13,268 nucleotides of DNA from Alphaproteobacteria bacterium (lineage in GTDB: Bacteria; Pseudomonadota; Alphaproteobacteria; Micavibrionales; UBA1664), in assembly GCA_018969935.1 (NCBI GenBank), contig JAGWXJ010000045.1, positions 1 to 13,268 of the forward strand, given 5' to 3'. A model generated the notes under the pieces. The model saw only the letters and a program-made list of their open reading frames with translations, was not told where the DNA came from and did not search any database. How positions within the stretch are numbered: the stretch's first letter is position 1; the number at the start of each line of letters is the position of its first letter. This document shows, in pieces, positions 1-6,822 of this stretch. The translations under genes and the position numbers were made by a program.

Positions 1-1
1 C

Positions 2-748
2 AAGTTCAACGATGCCGCCAACGCCATTTACGACTTCGTATGGGGTACGTTCTGCGACTGGTATCTGGAACTCACAAAACCGCTGCTTGATAGCGAACAC
101 GCAGCCGAAATCAAATCAACCGCTGCATGGGTGTTTGACCAGATTCTGCTTATGCTCAACCCGTTCATGCCCTTTATCTCGGAGGAACTGTTCGCAGGCA
201 TTACCCCGCGCAGCGAACGTCTGCTTGCTTCCAAATGGCCTGAATACATGGGCCTGATGAACAATGACGCGGAACGCGAAATCGGCTTGCTTCAGTCCGT
301 CATCAACGAAATCCGTTCCGTAAGGAACGACATGAACGTGCCCGTCACGGCCAAACTGCACCTGCAAATCCGCGGGTGCAGCGCTTCGGACAAAGCGGTG
401 CTTTCAGCGCATGATGTCTTGGTCAAGCGTATGGCCCGCCTTGAATCCATCACGCTATCCGATGATGCCGCCCCCAAAGGCGCCATCCAGTCGGTTGTCG
501 GTAACCTTACGCTGGTGCTGCCTGTGGCCGATATTATCGACATCACAAAGGAAAAAGCGCGCCTGCAAAAGGAAATCGAAAAGCAGACCGCCGAACTCAA
601 ACGCGTGGAAGCCAAACTGGGCAACGAACAGTTTGTCGCCAACGCGCCCGAGGAAATTATCGCCGAACAAAACGCAAGGAAGGCCGAAGCCAGCGCCGCA
701 ATCGCCAAGCTCTCTGCCGCCCTCAAGGCAATTGGCGAAGCGGCTTAA
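2..748 (+). CDS. valS: Valine--tRNA ligase, C-terminal part (5' end outside window)
   Basis: The last 248 residues of valyl-tRNA synthetase, which attaches valine to tRNA-Val in the cytoplasm. The frame is open from base 2 and ends in TAA at 746-748. The first residues (KFNDAANAIYDFVWGTFCDW) are the typical ValS anticodon-binding helical domain, followed by the LMLNPFMPFISEELF segment of that domain. The last about 65 residues, from ITKEKARLQKEIEKQ onward, are rich in Lys, Glu and Ala and form the coiled-coil tRNA-binding arm characteristic of ValS. The catalytic Rossmann domain with HIGH and KMSKS lies upstream of the window. No strong terminator follows; a weak stem around 759-780 is the only candidate. 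Identification is by recognition of family sequence. Confidence 0.96.
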   Translation, partial: KFNDAANAIYDFVWGTFCDWYLELTKPLLDSEHAAEIKSTAAWVFDQILLMLNPFMPFISEELFAGITPRSERLLASKWPEYMGLMNNDAEREIGLLQSVINEIRSVRNDMNVPVTAKLHLQIRGCSASDKAVLSAHDVLVKRMARLESITLSDDAAPKGAIQSVVGNLTLVLPVADIIDITKEKARLQKEIEKQTAELKRVEAKLGNEQFVANAPEEIIAEQNARKAEASAAIAKLSAALKAIGEAA

Positions 749-783
749 TCAGGTAGCTTGAAACAGGGTTTCTCCCCAGTTCC

Positions 784-811
784 TTGTAAACTAAATATTT
801 ACATATATAAT
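784..811 (+). promoter_or_regulatory. Sigma-70-like promoter for the secreted small protein gene
   Basis: TTGTAA at 784-789 and a perfect TATAAT at 806-811 are separated by 16 bases, in an AT-rich stretch between valS and the next gene. Transcription would start near 818, leaving a leader of roughly 25-30 bases before the ATG at 846. The predicted start falls inside the left arm of the hairpin at 815-839, so whether the whole hairpin is transcribed depends on the exact start. Confidence 0.6.
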
Positions 812-814
812 ATA

Positions 815-839
815 CTCTCTTATCTGAATTATAAGAGGG
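815..839 (+). promoter_or_regulatory. Inverted repeat overlapping the ribosome binding site
   Basis: CTCTTAT at 817-823 and ATAAGAG at 831-837 are perfect complements around a 7-base spacer. One T-G and one C-G pair extend the stem to 815-839. The right arm contains the Shine-Dalgarno GAGGGA (835-840), five bases before the ATG at 846. As RNA it would mask the ribosome binding site; as DNA it could be an operator just downstream of the -10 box. Which is true cannot be told from sequence. Confidence 0.5.
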
Positions 840-845
840 AAGCTC

Positions 846-1208
846 ATGCGACTAAAATTCAAGGGTGTAGCTGCAAATATTGGCATGGCCATTCTGGCGT
901 CTGTACTGACAGGCAAGACCGTGGATGCGCAAACAGCAACGCCAAAAACAATCGATCAGGCTTCCCTATGTATAGGCCCCGATGAAACCGCAACAACGGT
1001 CTGCCTGAAAGATCTCATGGCGCTCCATGCCGCTGAGGGCGGACGCCCGATAGGGGCTTCTGGCTTGGCTGCGATGCTGGCACAACAAGGTGTCGCGGAT
1101 GCAGACAAGGTTGCAGCAGATGTTTTCAAGGCAACTGCACCGGTTACATCAGGCGGCGGCCGTATGGATATGCCGCCGGGTTGTGGCGTCAAAAGCTGCC
1201 GCCCATAA
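846..1208 (+). CDS. Small secreted protein of unknown function
   Basis: 120 residues, not recognised as a known family. The N-terminus is basic (MRLKFK), then hydrophobic through about residue 22, and ends in VDAQ at about residues 26-29, which looks like a Sec signal peptide with cleavage after the Ala of VDA. The mature part, about 92 residues, has Cys in SLCIG and TTVCL and two more in the C-terminal tail PPGCGVKSCRP, suggesting disulfides in the periplasm or outside. The start is supported by GAGGGA five bases upstream. It has its own promoter (784-811) and is closed by the terminator at 1236-1267. The signal peptide is inferred by eye. Confidence 0.75.
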   Translation: MRLKFKGVAANIGMAILASVLTGKTVDAQTATPKTIDQASLCIGPDETATTVCLKDLMALHAAEGGRPIGASGLAAMLAQQGVADADKVAADVFKATAPVTSGGGRMDMPPGCGVKSCRP

Positions 1209-1235
1209 TCTACTCCATCAATAGGTTTGTATGGC

Positions 1236-1267
1236 ATACCCGCTTCAAATGCGGGTATCGTTATTTT
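1236..1267 (+). terminator. Rho-independent terminator after the secreted protein gene
   Basis: ATACCCGC (1236-1243) pairs perfectly with GCGGGTAT (1251-1258) across a 7-base loop, followed by a T-rich tail ending TTATTTT at 1261-1267. It sits 27 bases after the stop of the upstream gene. Its tail touches the ATG of the next gene at 1268, which leaves no room for a ribosome binding site on a transcript starting beyond it. Confidence 0.8.
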
Positions 1268-1813
1268 ATGTGTCCGATATTCGAAACCCCGCGCCTAATC
1301 CTGCGCCCGCTGGCTCTCTCTGATGCGCCTGCAATTCAGCAATACTTTGCCAACTGGGATGTGATTAAAAACATGGGGGATGGCGTGCCGTGGCCATACC
1401 CGCCTGATGGCGCCGAATACTTCGTGAAATCCATAGCGCTGCCCGAGGTGTCGGAAGGCCGCGCCCATATCTGGGCCATTACGCTCAAGCCGTCCGATGA
1501 ATGCGTGGGCGTAATGCACATGCGCCTCTATGATCACCCGGAAGGCCATCGCGGTTTCTGGCTGGCCAAACATCTCTGGGGGCAGGGGCTGATGCGCGAG
1601 GCGGTAAGCGCAACAAACGACTATGTATTCGGCCCGTTAGGCTGGGATGCCTTCATGGAACACAATGCCGATTTCAATGCAGGCTCACGCGCTCTCAAGG
1701 TTTTTTCAGGTGGCGAACTGCTGGAAACACGTGAAAAAGCAGGCGCAGGCGGTGTAATCCGCAAAACCGAAGTCTGGCGCATCACGCGCGAAGGCTGGCA
1801 AAAAATCCCGTAA
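1268..1813 (+). CDS. GNAT family N-acetyltransferase, RimJ/RimL type
   Basis: 181 residues with the layout of the RimJ/RimL-like acetyltransferases, which move an acetyl group from acetyl-CoA to an amine; the substrate cannot be told from sequence. The opening FETPRLILRPLALSDA is the usual first strand and helix of this group. VGVMHMRLY is the central strand, and WLAKHLWGQGLMREAV holds the acetyl-CoA pyrophosphate loop with the G-x-G step. N-x-x-S-x-x-x-L-K is replaced by NAGSRALKVF near residue 140. I chose the ATG at 1268 because it fits the family N-terminus; an in-frame ATG at 1181 would add 29 residues and overlap the previous gene. There is no Shine-Dalgarno before 1268, only the terminator tail, so expression may be leaderless or low. 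Confidence 0.85.
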   Translation: MCPIFETPRLILRPLALSDAPAIQQYFANWDVIKNMGDGVPWPYPPDGAEYFVKSIALPEVSEGRAHIWAITLKPSDECVGVMHMRLYDHPEGHRGFWLAKHLWGQGLMREAVSATNDYVFGPLGWDAFMEHNADFNAGSRALKVFSGGELLETREKAGAGGVIRKTEVWRITREGWQKIP

Positions 1814-1852
1814 ATAAAAGCCTGCCCCGCAAGGGGGAAACAGCGGGGCAGG
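1814..1852 (-). terminator. Terminator of the Hsp20 gene (minus strand)
   Basis: A perfect 10-base stem, CCTGCCCCGC (1821-1830) with GCGGGGCAGG (1843-1852), around a 12-base loop. Read on the minus strand it is followed by CTTTTATTT (complement of 1812-1820), the U-tract that marks direction. On the plus strand the bases after the stem (GGTACTAC) are not T-rich, so it serves hsp20 mainly but may also slow transcripts from the GNAT gene. Confidence 0.8.
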
Positions 1853-1874
1853 GGTACTACGCGCGTAAACTTTG

Positions 1875-2345
1875 TTAGCTCACAAGCTCGCGGGCTTTAT
1901 CCAGCAGGCCCTGCTTCACCGCAATTTTGCGGGGCTTCAGGCGCTCCGGTACTTGCCGCACAAGGTCGATGGCCAGCATCCCGTGTTCAAGTTCGGCATC
2001 CTTCACTTCGACGTGGTCGGCCAGCTGGAAGCGTTGCTCGAAGGCGCGGGTGGCAATCCCTCGATGTAGGAAAACCTTACCATCGCTACTGTCTTCTTCC
2101 GCTTTGCGGCCACGCACGATCAAGGTGCCGTTCTCGACGGTGATGTCGATATCGTCCTGCTTGAAGCCTGCAACGGCCATGGAAATCCTGTAGGAATCCT
2201 CGCCGTTCTTTTCAATGTTGTAGGGCGGGTAGGCCGCGCTGGCGGGCTGGCTGTCCAGCATTTGCGCCAATCGGTCAAAGCCGATCATCGAACGGAACAG
2301 GGGTGAAAAATCAAGGTCGCAGGACGTAAGTTGATTACGTGTCAT
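1875..2345 (-). CDS. Small heat shock protein, Hsp20/IbpA family
   Basis: 156 residues, the normal size for an IbpA-type chaperone that holds unfolded proteins in the cytoplasm without ATP. The alpha-crystallin domain runs from about residue 40 (YPPYNIEKNGEDSYRIS) to about 135. It includes AVAGFKQDDIDI, the strand NGTLIVRGRK, FLHRGIATRAFEQRFQL and the signature ELEHGMLAIDLVRQVPE. An I-x-V motif (KIAVK) near the C-terminus fits the oligomer-forming tail. The start is supported by AAGGAGAT five bases before the ATG. Upstream lie a ROSE-like leader and a heat-shock-type promoter; downstream is a strong terminator, so this is a single-gene transcript, probably heat-induced. Confidence 0.95.
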   Translation of the reverse strand: MTRNQLTSCDLDFSPLFRSMIGFDRLAQMLDSQPASAAYPPYNIEKNGEDSYRISMAVAGFKQDDIDITVENGTLIVRGRKAEEDSSDGKVFLHRGIATRAFEQRFQLADHVEVKDAELEHGMLAIDLVRQVPERLKPRKIAVKQGLLDKARELVS

Positions 2346-2348
2346 GGT

Positions 2349-2403
2349 ACATCTCCTTTAGATAAGCGAGTTGCTATGGAGTGGGCCCAAAAGTGGCGCC
2401 CAC
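2349..2403 (-). promoter_or_regulatory. ROSE-like RNA thermometer in the hsp20 leader
   Basis: The hsp20 leader on the minus strand can form two stems. The 5' one uses GTGGGC and GCCCAC (2381-2386 and 2398-2403) with an inner CCA/TGG extension. The 3' one (2349-2374) buries the ribosome binding site: CUC and CUU pair with GAG and AAG of AAGGAG, leaving one G bulged opposite the Shine-Dalgarno, and GCA pairs with UGU below an A-A mismatch. The loop is AUCUA. UCGCU facing AGGAG fits the U-Y-G-C-U box of ROSE elements, which control small heat shock genes in rhizobia and other proteobacteria. Pairing was done by eye; no folding energy was calculated. Confidence 0.7.
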
Positions 2404-2410
2404 ATCTAAA

Positions 2411-2438
2411 ATTGTAGCTCGCTAAAAAGAGAAGTCAA
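2411..2438 (-). promoter_or_regulatory. Promoter of hsp20, sigma-70 or RpoH type
   Basis: On the minus strand CTTGACT (TTGACT, 2433-2438) and TACAAT (2411-2416) are 16 bases apart. A C precedes both boxes, in line with the CTTGA...CYTAT pattern of alphaproteobacterial RpoH promoters, although the elements also suit the housekeeping sigma factor. The transcript would start near 2404 and carry a leader of about 59 bases that matches the ROSE-like fold almost exactly. Confidence 0.6.
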
Positions 2439-2462
2439 GAAAATTAGGAATAAATACCCTGA

Positions 2463-2723
2463 TTATTGTACAGGGTCAGTCCACGCCGAGCAGATAGGCG
2501 GGTTGGAAGCCATGTATTTCGGGTCCGGTGAATCCGATTTGCGGATGCAGTAGCTGACGGCGCCGGTGGAAGTATTGACGCGCCATGCATGGCTTGGCGC
2601 GCCCGATGCCATCATGAAACCCGCGCCGCGGGCTTGGCTTTGTGCTGTATTGAAGGAGGCGAAAACGATGGCCGCAGCAAGAACGACTGCGCTTGCAAAA
2701 AGTGCTGCGGGCCATGATTTCAT
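2463..2723 (-). CDS. Small exported or membrane-anchored protein, unknown function
   Basis: 86 residues, no family recognised. Residues about 6-24 (AALFASAVVLAAAIVFASF) are hydrophobic after MKSWP and end near AQSQA, fitting either a cleaved signal peptide or an N-terminal anchor. The remaining about 55 residues contain WRVNTSTGAVSYC, a form seen in small periplasmic proteins with a 'strand-TG-strand' repeat, and a second Cys in PPICSAW that could pair with the first. The start is two bases after the rpmE stop, with AAGG from the end of rpmE as ribosome binding site, so the two are co-translated. No clear terminator follows before the hsp20 promoter. Confidence 0.75.
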   Translation of the reverse strand: MKSWPAALFASAVVLAAAIVFASFNTAQSQARGAGFMMASGAPSHAWRVNTSTGAVSYCIRKSDSPDPKYMASNPPICSAWTDPVQ

Positions 2724-2725
2724 GA

Positions 2726-2971
2726 TTATTTGCCTTCTTTTTTGGAACCGCCAGCGGCTTGGAAGCCGGAGAAGCGTTTTTCGAATTTGGAAAGCTGGCC
2801 TTTTTCCATGATTTTACGCTCGCCGCCCGTCCAGGCCGGGTGCGTTTTGGGGTCGATATCCAGCTTCATTACGTCGCCTTCTTTGCCCCATGTGGAATAG
2901 GTTTCATAGTCGCTACCGTCCGTCATGACGATTTTGATTTTGTGGTAGTCGGGGTGAATTTCAGGTTTCAT
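2726..2971 (-). CDS. rpmE: 50S ribosomal protein L31
   Basis: 81 residues. IHPDYHKIKIVMTDG, STWGKEGD, LDIDPKTHPAWTGG and the C-terminal KFEKRFSGF are the conserved blocks of bacterial L31, which sits at the central protuberance of the large subunit. There is no cysteine in the protein, so this is the zinc-free form, as is usual in alphaproteobacteria. A tail of about ten residues after SGF (QAAGGSKKEGK) is not conserved. AAGGAAAG lies before the ATG. It shares a divergent intergenic region of 123 bases with the FIST gene and is followed at two bases by the small exported protein. Confidence 0.96.
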   Translation of the reverse strand: MKPEIHPDYHKIKIVMTDGSDYETYSTWGKEGDVMKLDIDPKTHPAWTGGERKIMEKGQLSKFEKRFSGFQAAGGSKKEGK

Positions 2972-3094
2972 AACACTTTCCTTGCAAAAATATATGGCGT
3001 GGTTCTAGGCAAAATTGAAGCCATAGGCAACATTTTTCTTTGGAATTGGGCGAGGTACGGTAACATAATCCATAAACTACTTCAGGGAAATAAT

Positions 3095-4234
3095 ATGAAA
3101 AAAGAAATGCTGATTTGCTCCACCGGCTCTACGGGCAGGCTCTTCGATGCAAATCTGACGGATTCTCAACTGGTCATTTACTTCCTGTCCCCTGATTTCG
3201 GTAACCCTGAAGACTACGTAAATACATTGCGCACAACCTACCCGCATGCCCAGCTGATAGGCTGTACCACTGGCGGTGAAATCGCGAACGATGAAGCGGT
3301 CAAGGGTACGGCAGTGTCTGTGGCGGTCCAGCTTTACAAATCATCCTTGCAAACAGCATCGGTCAGCATTAATGGCGTGGCTGAATCCCGTGATGCCGGC
3401 AAGCAATTGGGCGCAGCCCTCGCAAAGGACAAGCTTCGCTATGTATTTGTGCTTTCCGATGGCCTGATGGTCAACGGCTCCGAACTTACAAGGGGGATGG
3501 TGGAGGCTCTGGGCCCTGATGTCATCATCAGTGGCGGCCTTGCCGGTGATGGCACGGCATTCAAAAAAACGGGTGTGGGCCTGAATGGCATTCCGCAAAG
3601 CGGCATCATAGCGGCTGTCGGTTTTTACGGTGATGACCTGCTTGTCAGTTACGGCACATACGGCGGCTGGCAGAAATTCGGCCCCAACCGCAAAATCACA
3701 AAAGCAGAAAATAACATCCTCTATGAGCTGGATAACAAACCGGCCCTCGATCTTTACAAATCCTATCTGGGCCCCGAGGCCAGCAAACTTCCGGGCAGCG
3801 GGCTGCTTTTCCCGCTCAGTATCCGTGCCACAGAAAACGATACGCACGAAACGGTGCGCACCATTGTCGGTATCAACGAGGATGAAAAAAGCCTTATTTT
3901 CGCAGGGGAAGTGACTTCGGGCTATGTCGCCCAACTCATGCACGGCTCAACCGACCAGCTTATAAGCGGTGCCCAGAAAGCGGCTGAATCCGCAAAGAAC
4001 AGGCTGGGTGGCAATACCTCCGAGGCGCTTGCCATATTGGTAAGCTGCATCGGCCGCAGCTTGCTTATGGGCCAAAGTGTCACATACGAAGTCGAAGCAG
4101 TAAAAAATGTACTGGGCGAAGCAACGGTTGTAGGGTTCTATTCGTATGGCGAGATAAGTCACCACGAGGTTTCGGGCAAATGCGGCCTACACAACCAGAC
4201 AATGACGATCTCGCTGATATCCGAAAGGGCATGA
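3095..4234 (+). CDS. FIST domain sensor protein (NosP-like)
   Basis: 379 residues. The FIST_N domain covers roughly residues 25-215, with GCTTGGEI (56-63) and SGGLAGDG (146-153), and FIST_C roughly 220-365, with GFYSYGEI (347-354) and CGLHNQTMT near the end. FIST domains are soluble ligand-binding sensory modules; those next to hybrid kinases include the NosP proteins, described as haem-based nitric oxide sensors. No membrane segment or signal peptide is seen, so it should be cytoplasmic. I start at the ATG at 3095, with AGGGAA before it; the frame is open to 2759 but that stretch overlaps rpmE and has no family match. The kinase gene begins six bases after its stop. The ligand is not shown by sequence. 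Confidence 0.92.
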   Translation: MKKEMLICSTGSTGRLFDANLTDSQLVIYFLSPDFGNPEDYVNTLRTTYPHAQLIGCTTGGEIANDEAVKGTAVSVAVQLYKSSLQTASVSINGVAESRDAGKQLGAALAKDKLRYVFVLSDGLMVNGSELTRGMVEALGPDVIISGGLAGDGTAFKKTGVGLNGIPQSGIIAAVGFYGDDLLVSYGTYGGWQKFGPNRKITKAENNILYELDNKPALDLYKSYLGPEASKLPGSGLLFPLSIRATENDTHETVRTIVGINEDEKSLIFAGEVTSGYVAQLMHGSTDQLISGAQKAAESAKNRLGGNTSEALAILVSCIGRSLLMGQSVTYEVEAVKNVLGEATVVGFYSYGEISHHEVSGKCGLHNQTMTISLISERA

Positions 4235-4240
4235 CAGGTA

Positions 4241-6424
4241 ATGGTTTTGCACAAGCTGCTCGAAAGGCAGCTTAAGAAGGTAAAAAATCCCCAGACCGGC
4301 GAGATCGATCTCGAACTTCTGCTCGCCTTGATATCCCGTACCTATGAAGACTCCGAGATGCTGCACGCTACAAGCGAGCGTGCAATGCAACTGATGTCCG
4401 ACGAGCTGAATGCCGCAAATGCAGCCATCAGGCTCGAGAGTGAAAAGAAGATCAGCCAGTCCGACAAGCGTTTTGAAATGGCTGTGCGCGGCACGCAGGA
4501 CGGTATCTGGGATTGGCGCGTGGCCGAAAACAAGGTTTGGTTTTCACAGCGCGCGCTTGCCATGCTGGGGCTGGACGAAAACGCATTTGCCGATGCAGGA
4601 ATTGAAAAATGGCACGCGCTGGTCGATCCGGATGACGCCAATACAGCGCAGGAATTCATCGATATGTGCTTGCGGGGCGGCGAGCATCCCGCCATCACAA
4701 TCCGCTTCCGCGACACATACAACAATCGGCACTACATGCTGTGCCGTGCCCAAAGCATTAAAGACGAAGCAGGGCAGGTGATACGCGTTGTTGGCGTCCA
4801 TACCGATTTAACGCAAGTCATGGCAATGCAGGAGGAGCTCCGCAAGGCCAAGGATAAGGCCGAAGCCGCAAACCGCGCCAAGTCCGATTTTCTTGCGAAC
4901 ATGACTCACGAGCTGCGTACGCCCCTTAATAGTGTCATCTCGCTATCGCGCATGGCATCTGAATCCACAAGCGATTCAGAAAGGCGCAAATTTCAGGAAT
5001 TGGTATCCGTATCCTCCGAGCTGCTTCTCGCAATCGTGAACGATATTCTGGATTTCTCTAAAATCGAGGCGCGCGAAATGCACCTCGAAAGCATCCCGTT
5101 TGATCTGGTTTCAACGGTTGGCAAGGCGCTTATACCGGTGCGCTATATGGCAGCAGGCAAGGGGTTGGATTTCAAAATCGCTTTTGATTGTGGCGGGCCT
5201 ATTCCGTTTATGGTTGGTGACCCGTATCGCTTGGGGCAGGTCATAACCAATATTGGCTCCAACGCGGTAAAATACACGGCTGAAGGCACGGTTTCTGTCA
5301 TCACGGAAGTCGAGGTCGATGACATCGATAATTCGGCGGGCCTGACAATAAAAATTAGCGATACGGGCATCGGCATCCCGCCCGATCGGCAGAAGGTTAT
5401 CTTCGAAAAATTCACGCAGGCTGATACCTCTACAACGCGCCGATACGGTGGTACGGGCCTCGGCCTTGCTATCTCGGCCAGTATCGTCGAACTCATGGGC
5501 GGGGAGATTGCGCTCAAAAGCACAATAGGCGAAGGTTCCACATTCGTGATTACCTTACGCCTTCCGTTGGCCAAGGCCCTGCAACCTGAAGGTGGCATCG
5601 ATACTTCGGCGACACAAAATGAAAAACTCATCCCTGTCGAAGATGCGCGCGTACTGGTGGTCGAAGACCATCCGGTAAACCAGATCGTGGTTGAAAATGT
5701 CTTGCGCCGTTTTGGTTTCAAAAGCATTGCCGTGGCCGAAAACGGTAAAGTTGCGCTGGGTATCCTGAAGCAGGAAACCTTCGATCTGGTCATCATGGAT
5801 TGCTACATGCCCGAAATGGATGGCTATCAGGCAGCAACCGAAATCCGCAAAAGCGAAGCAGGCTCCGACAGGCATTTGCCTATCATAGCCATTACCGCGA
5901 ATGCCTCCGTGGAAGACAAGCAACGTTGCCTCGCCGCCGGCATGGACCACTACACGGTAAAACCGCTGGTTGAGCGCGAGCTACTGAAAATCCTCGCCTA
6001 TTACGTACGGATACCTGAAATGCTGCAACCGGCGGCTGATCATGAATTCAGGTTTACAAAAAGCGACGGCAGTATTCCGTCCATCGATCTCAGTTTTCTG
6101 ATGAACTACAGCAATGGTGTTGTCGCGACGGAAAAAATGCTGGTCGATGCGTTTTTGGTGCAAACACGCATCAATCTGGCGCAACTGGAGGAAGGTATGG
6201 CTAAAAATGACGCCGTACTTTGGCGCCGCGGTGCGCATACGCTTAAAGGCGGTGCGCGTAGCATAGGCGCCGAATTGCTTGGCCGTATGGCCGACAGGGC
6301 GCAGGAATTGGGCCACGCCGATAAGTCGATTCAGAAAGCGAAACTGGATAACATTGCGGCTGAATTTTTGCGCGTTGAAGCCGCCTTGAACGAACACCTC
6401 TCAAAAGCGCTCAGCGGTACTTAA
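4241..6424 (+). CDS. Hybrid sensor histidine kinase PAS-HisKA-HATPase-REC-HPt (NahK-like)
   Basis: 727 residues, soluble, with no membrane segment. Residues 1-75 form a helical N-terminal module (LLERQLKKV...) of the kind seen in FIST-linked kinases. PAS spans about 75-192, with GIWDWR and HTDLTQ; a coiled coil leads to HisKA with FLANMTHELRTPLN, phospho-acceptor His223. HATPase_c has the N box NAVKYT (N341), DTGIGI (374-379), FEKFTQAD and GGTGLGLA (403-410). REC (about 470-580) has VVEDHPVN, phospho-acceptor Asp520, Thr552 and Lys574. HPt (about 615-725) carries His666 in AHTLKGGA. All catalytic residues are present. Start is six bases after the FIST stop, so it is probably coupled. It shares two stop-codon bases with the convergent receiver gene. 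Confidence 0.96.
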   Translation: MVLHKLLERQLKKVKNPQTGEIDLELLLALISRTYEDSEMLHATSERAMQLMSDELNAANAAIRLESEKKISQSDKRFEMAVRGTQDGIWDWRVAENKVWFSQRALAMLGLDENAFADAGIEKWHALVDPDDANTAQEFIDMCLRGGEHPAITIRFRDTYNNRHYMLCRAQSIKDEAGQVIRVVGVHTDLTQVMAMQEELRKAKDKAEAANRAKSDFLANMTHELRTPLNSVISLSRMASESTSDSERRKFQELVSVSSELLLAIVNDILDFSKIEAREMHLESIPFDLVSTVGKALIPVRYMAAGKGLDFKIAFDCGGPIPFMVGDPYRLGQVITNIGSNAVKYTAEGTVSVITEVEVDDIDNSAGLTIKISDTGIGIPPDRQKVIFEKFTQADTSTTRRYGGTGLGLAISASIVELMGGEIALKSTIGEGSTFVITLRLPLAKALQPEGGIDTSATQNEKLIPVEDARVLVVEDHPVNQIVVENVLRRFGFKSIAVAENGKVALGILKQETFDLVIMDCYMPEMDGYQAATEIRKSEAGSDRHLPIIAITANASVEDKQRCLAAGMDHYTVKPLVERELLKILAYYVRIPEMLQPAADHEFRFTKSDGSIPSIDLSFLMNYSNGVVATEKMLVDAFLVQTRINLAQLEEGMAKNDAVLWRRGAHTLKGGARSIGAELLGRMADRAQELGHADKSIQKAKLDNIAAEFLRVEAALNEHLSKALSGT

Positions 6425-6822
6425 CCGCCCGTTTTCTGCGTAAGCGCGTTCTTCACTTCGGCGGCCACGCGTTTGGGGTCCAGCGGTTTTCCCAAGAAGC
6501 ATTTTGCACCTGATACTACGGATGCGGATACATTCTCGCGGCTTCCGTCTGCCGAGATGATGACGATGTACGCCTTGCTGTCATAGGCAAGCAGGTCTTT
6601 GACAATTTTAATGCCATCGGCACCCGGCATGTGCATGTCCAGAAATACCAGCAACGGGTTGTGCTGTTTGTAGGCATCGCATACGCAGGTGCCGTCGCTC
6701 ACTTCGATAAATTCGGCAGGCTCGGGCACAAGCTTTTTAAGCAGGTTGCGTATGAAAAGGTCATCGTCCGCAATCAGGACAACGGGGGTTTTTATACGGT
6801 TTCCGGCTTCTCTTGCTGCCAT
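6421..6822 (-). CDS. Stand-alone response regulator receiver protein
   Basis: 133 residues made of a single receiver domain with no output domain (CheY/DivK-like build). The acidic pocket is ADDD (Asp19-21), the phospho-acceptor Asp62 in FLDMHMPG, Ser90 takes the place of the switch Thr (IIISAD region), and Lys112 in GKPLDP completes the site. Its ATG shares one base with the stop of fbaB (TAATG), so it is translated after the aldolase. Its own stop meets the stop of the hybrid kinase. It may take phosphate from His666 of the kinase HPt or feed a relay elsewhere; that link is inference from position. Confidence 0.93.
   Translation of the reverse strand: MAAREAGNRIKTPVVLIADDDLFIRNLLKKLVPEPAEFIEVSDGTCVCDAYKQHNPLLVFLDMHMPGADGIKIVKDLLAYDSKAYIVIISADGSRENVSASVVSGAKCFLGKPLDPKRVAAEVKNALTQKTGG

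Noticed and set aside
749..783. Terminator after valS
   Set aside because: GGG/CCC with AAC/GTT around a mismatched centre is short and has no T-tract.
2985..3090. Promoters for rpmE and FIST in the divergent region
   Set aside because: TTGGAA/CATAAT with 18 bases (plus strand) and TTGCCT/CTAGAA with 16 (minus strand) are too weak to list as features.
2759..3094. Upstream extension of the FIST reading frame by 112 codons
   Set aside because: It lies on the opposite strand of rpmE, has no family similarity, and a good ribosome binding site marks the ATG at 3095.
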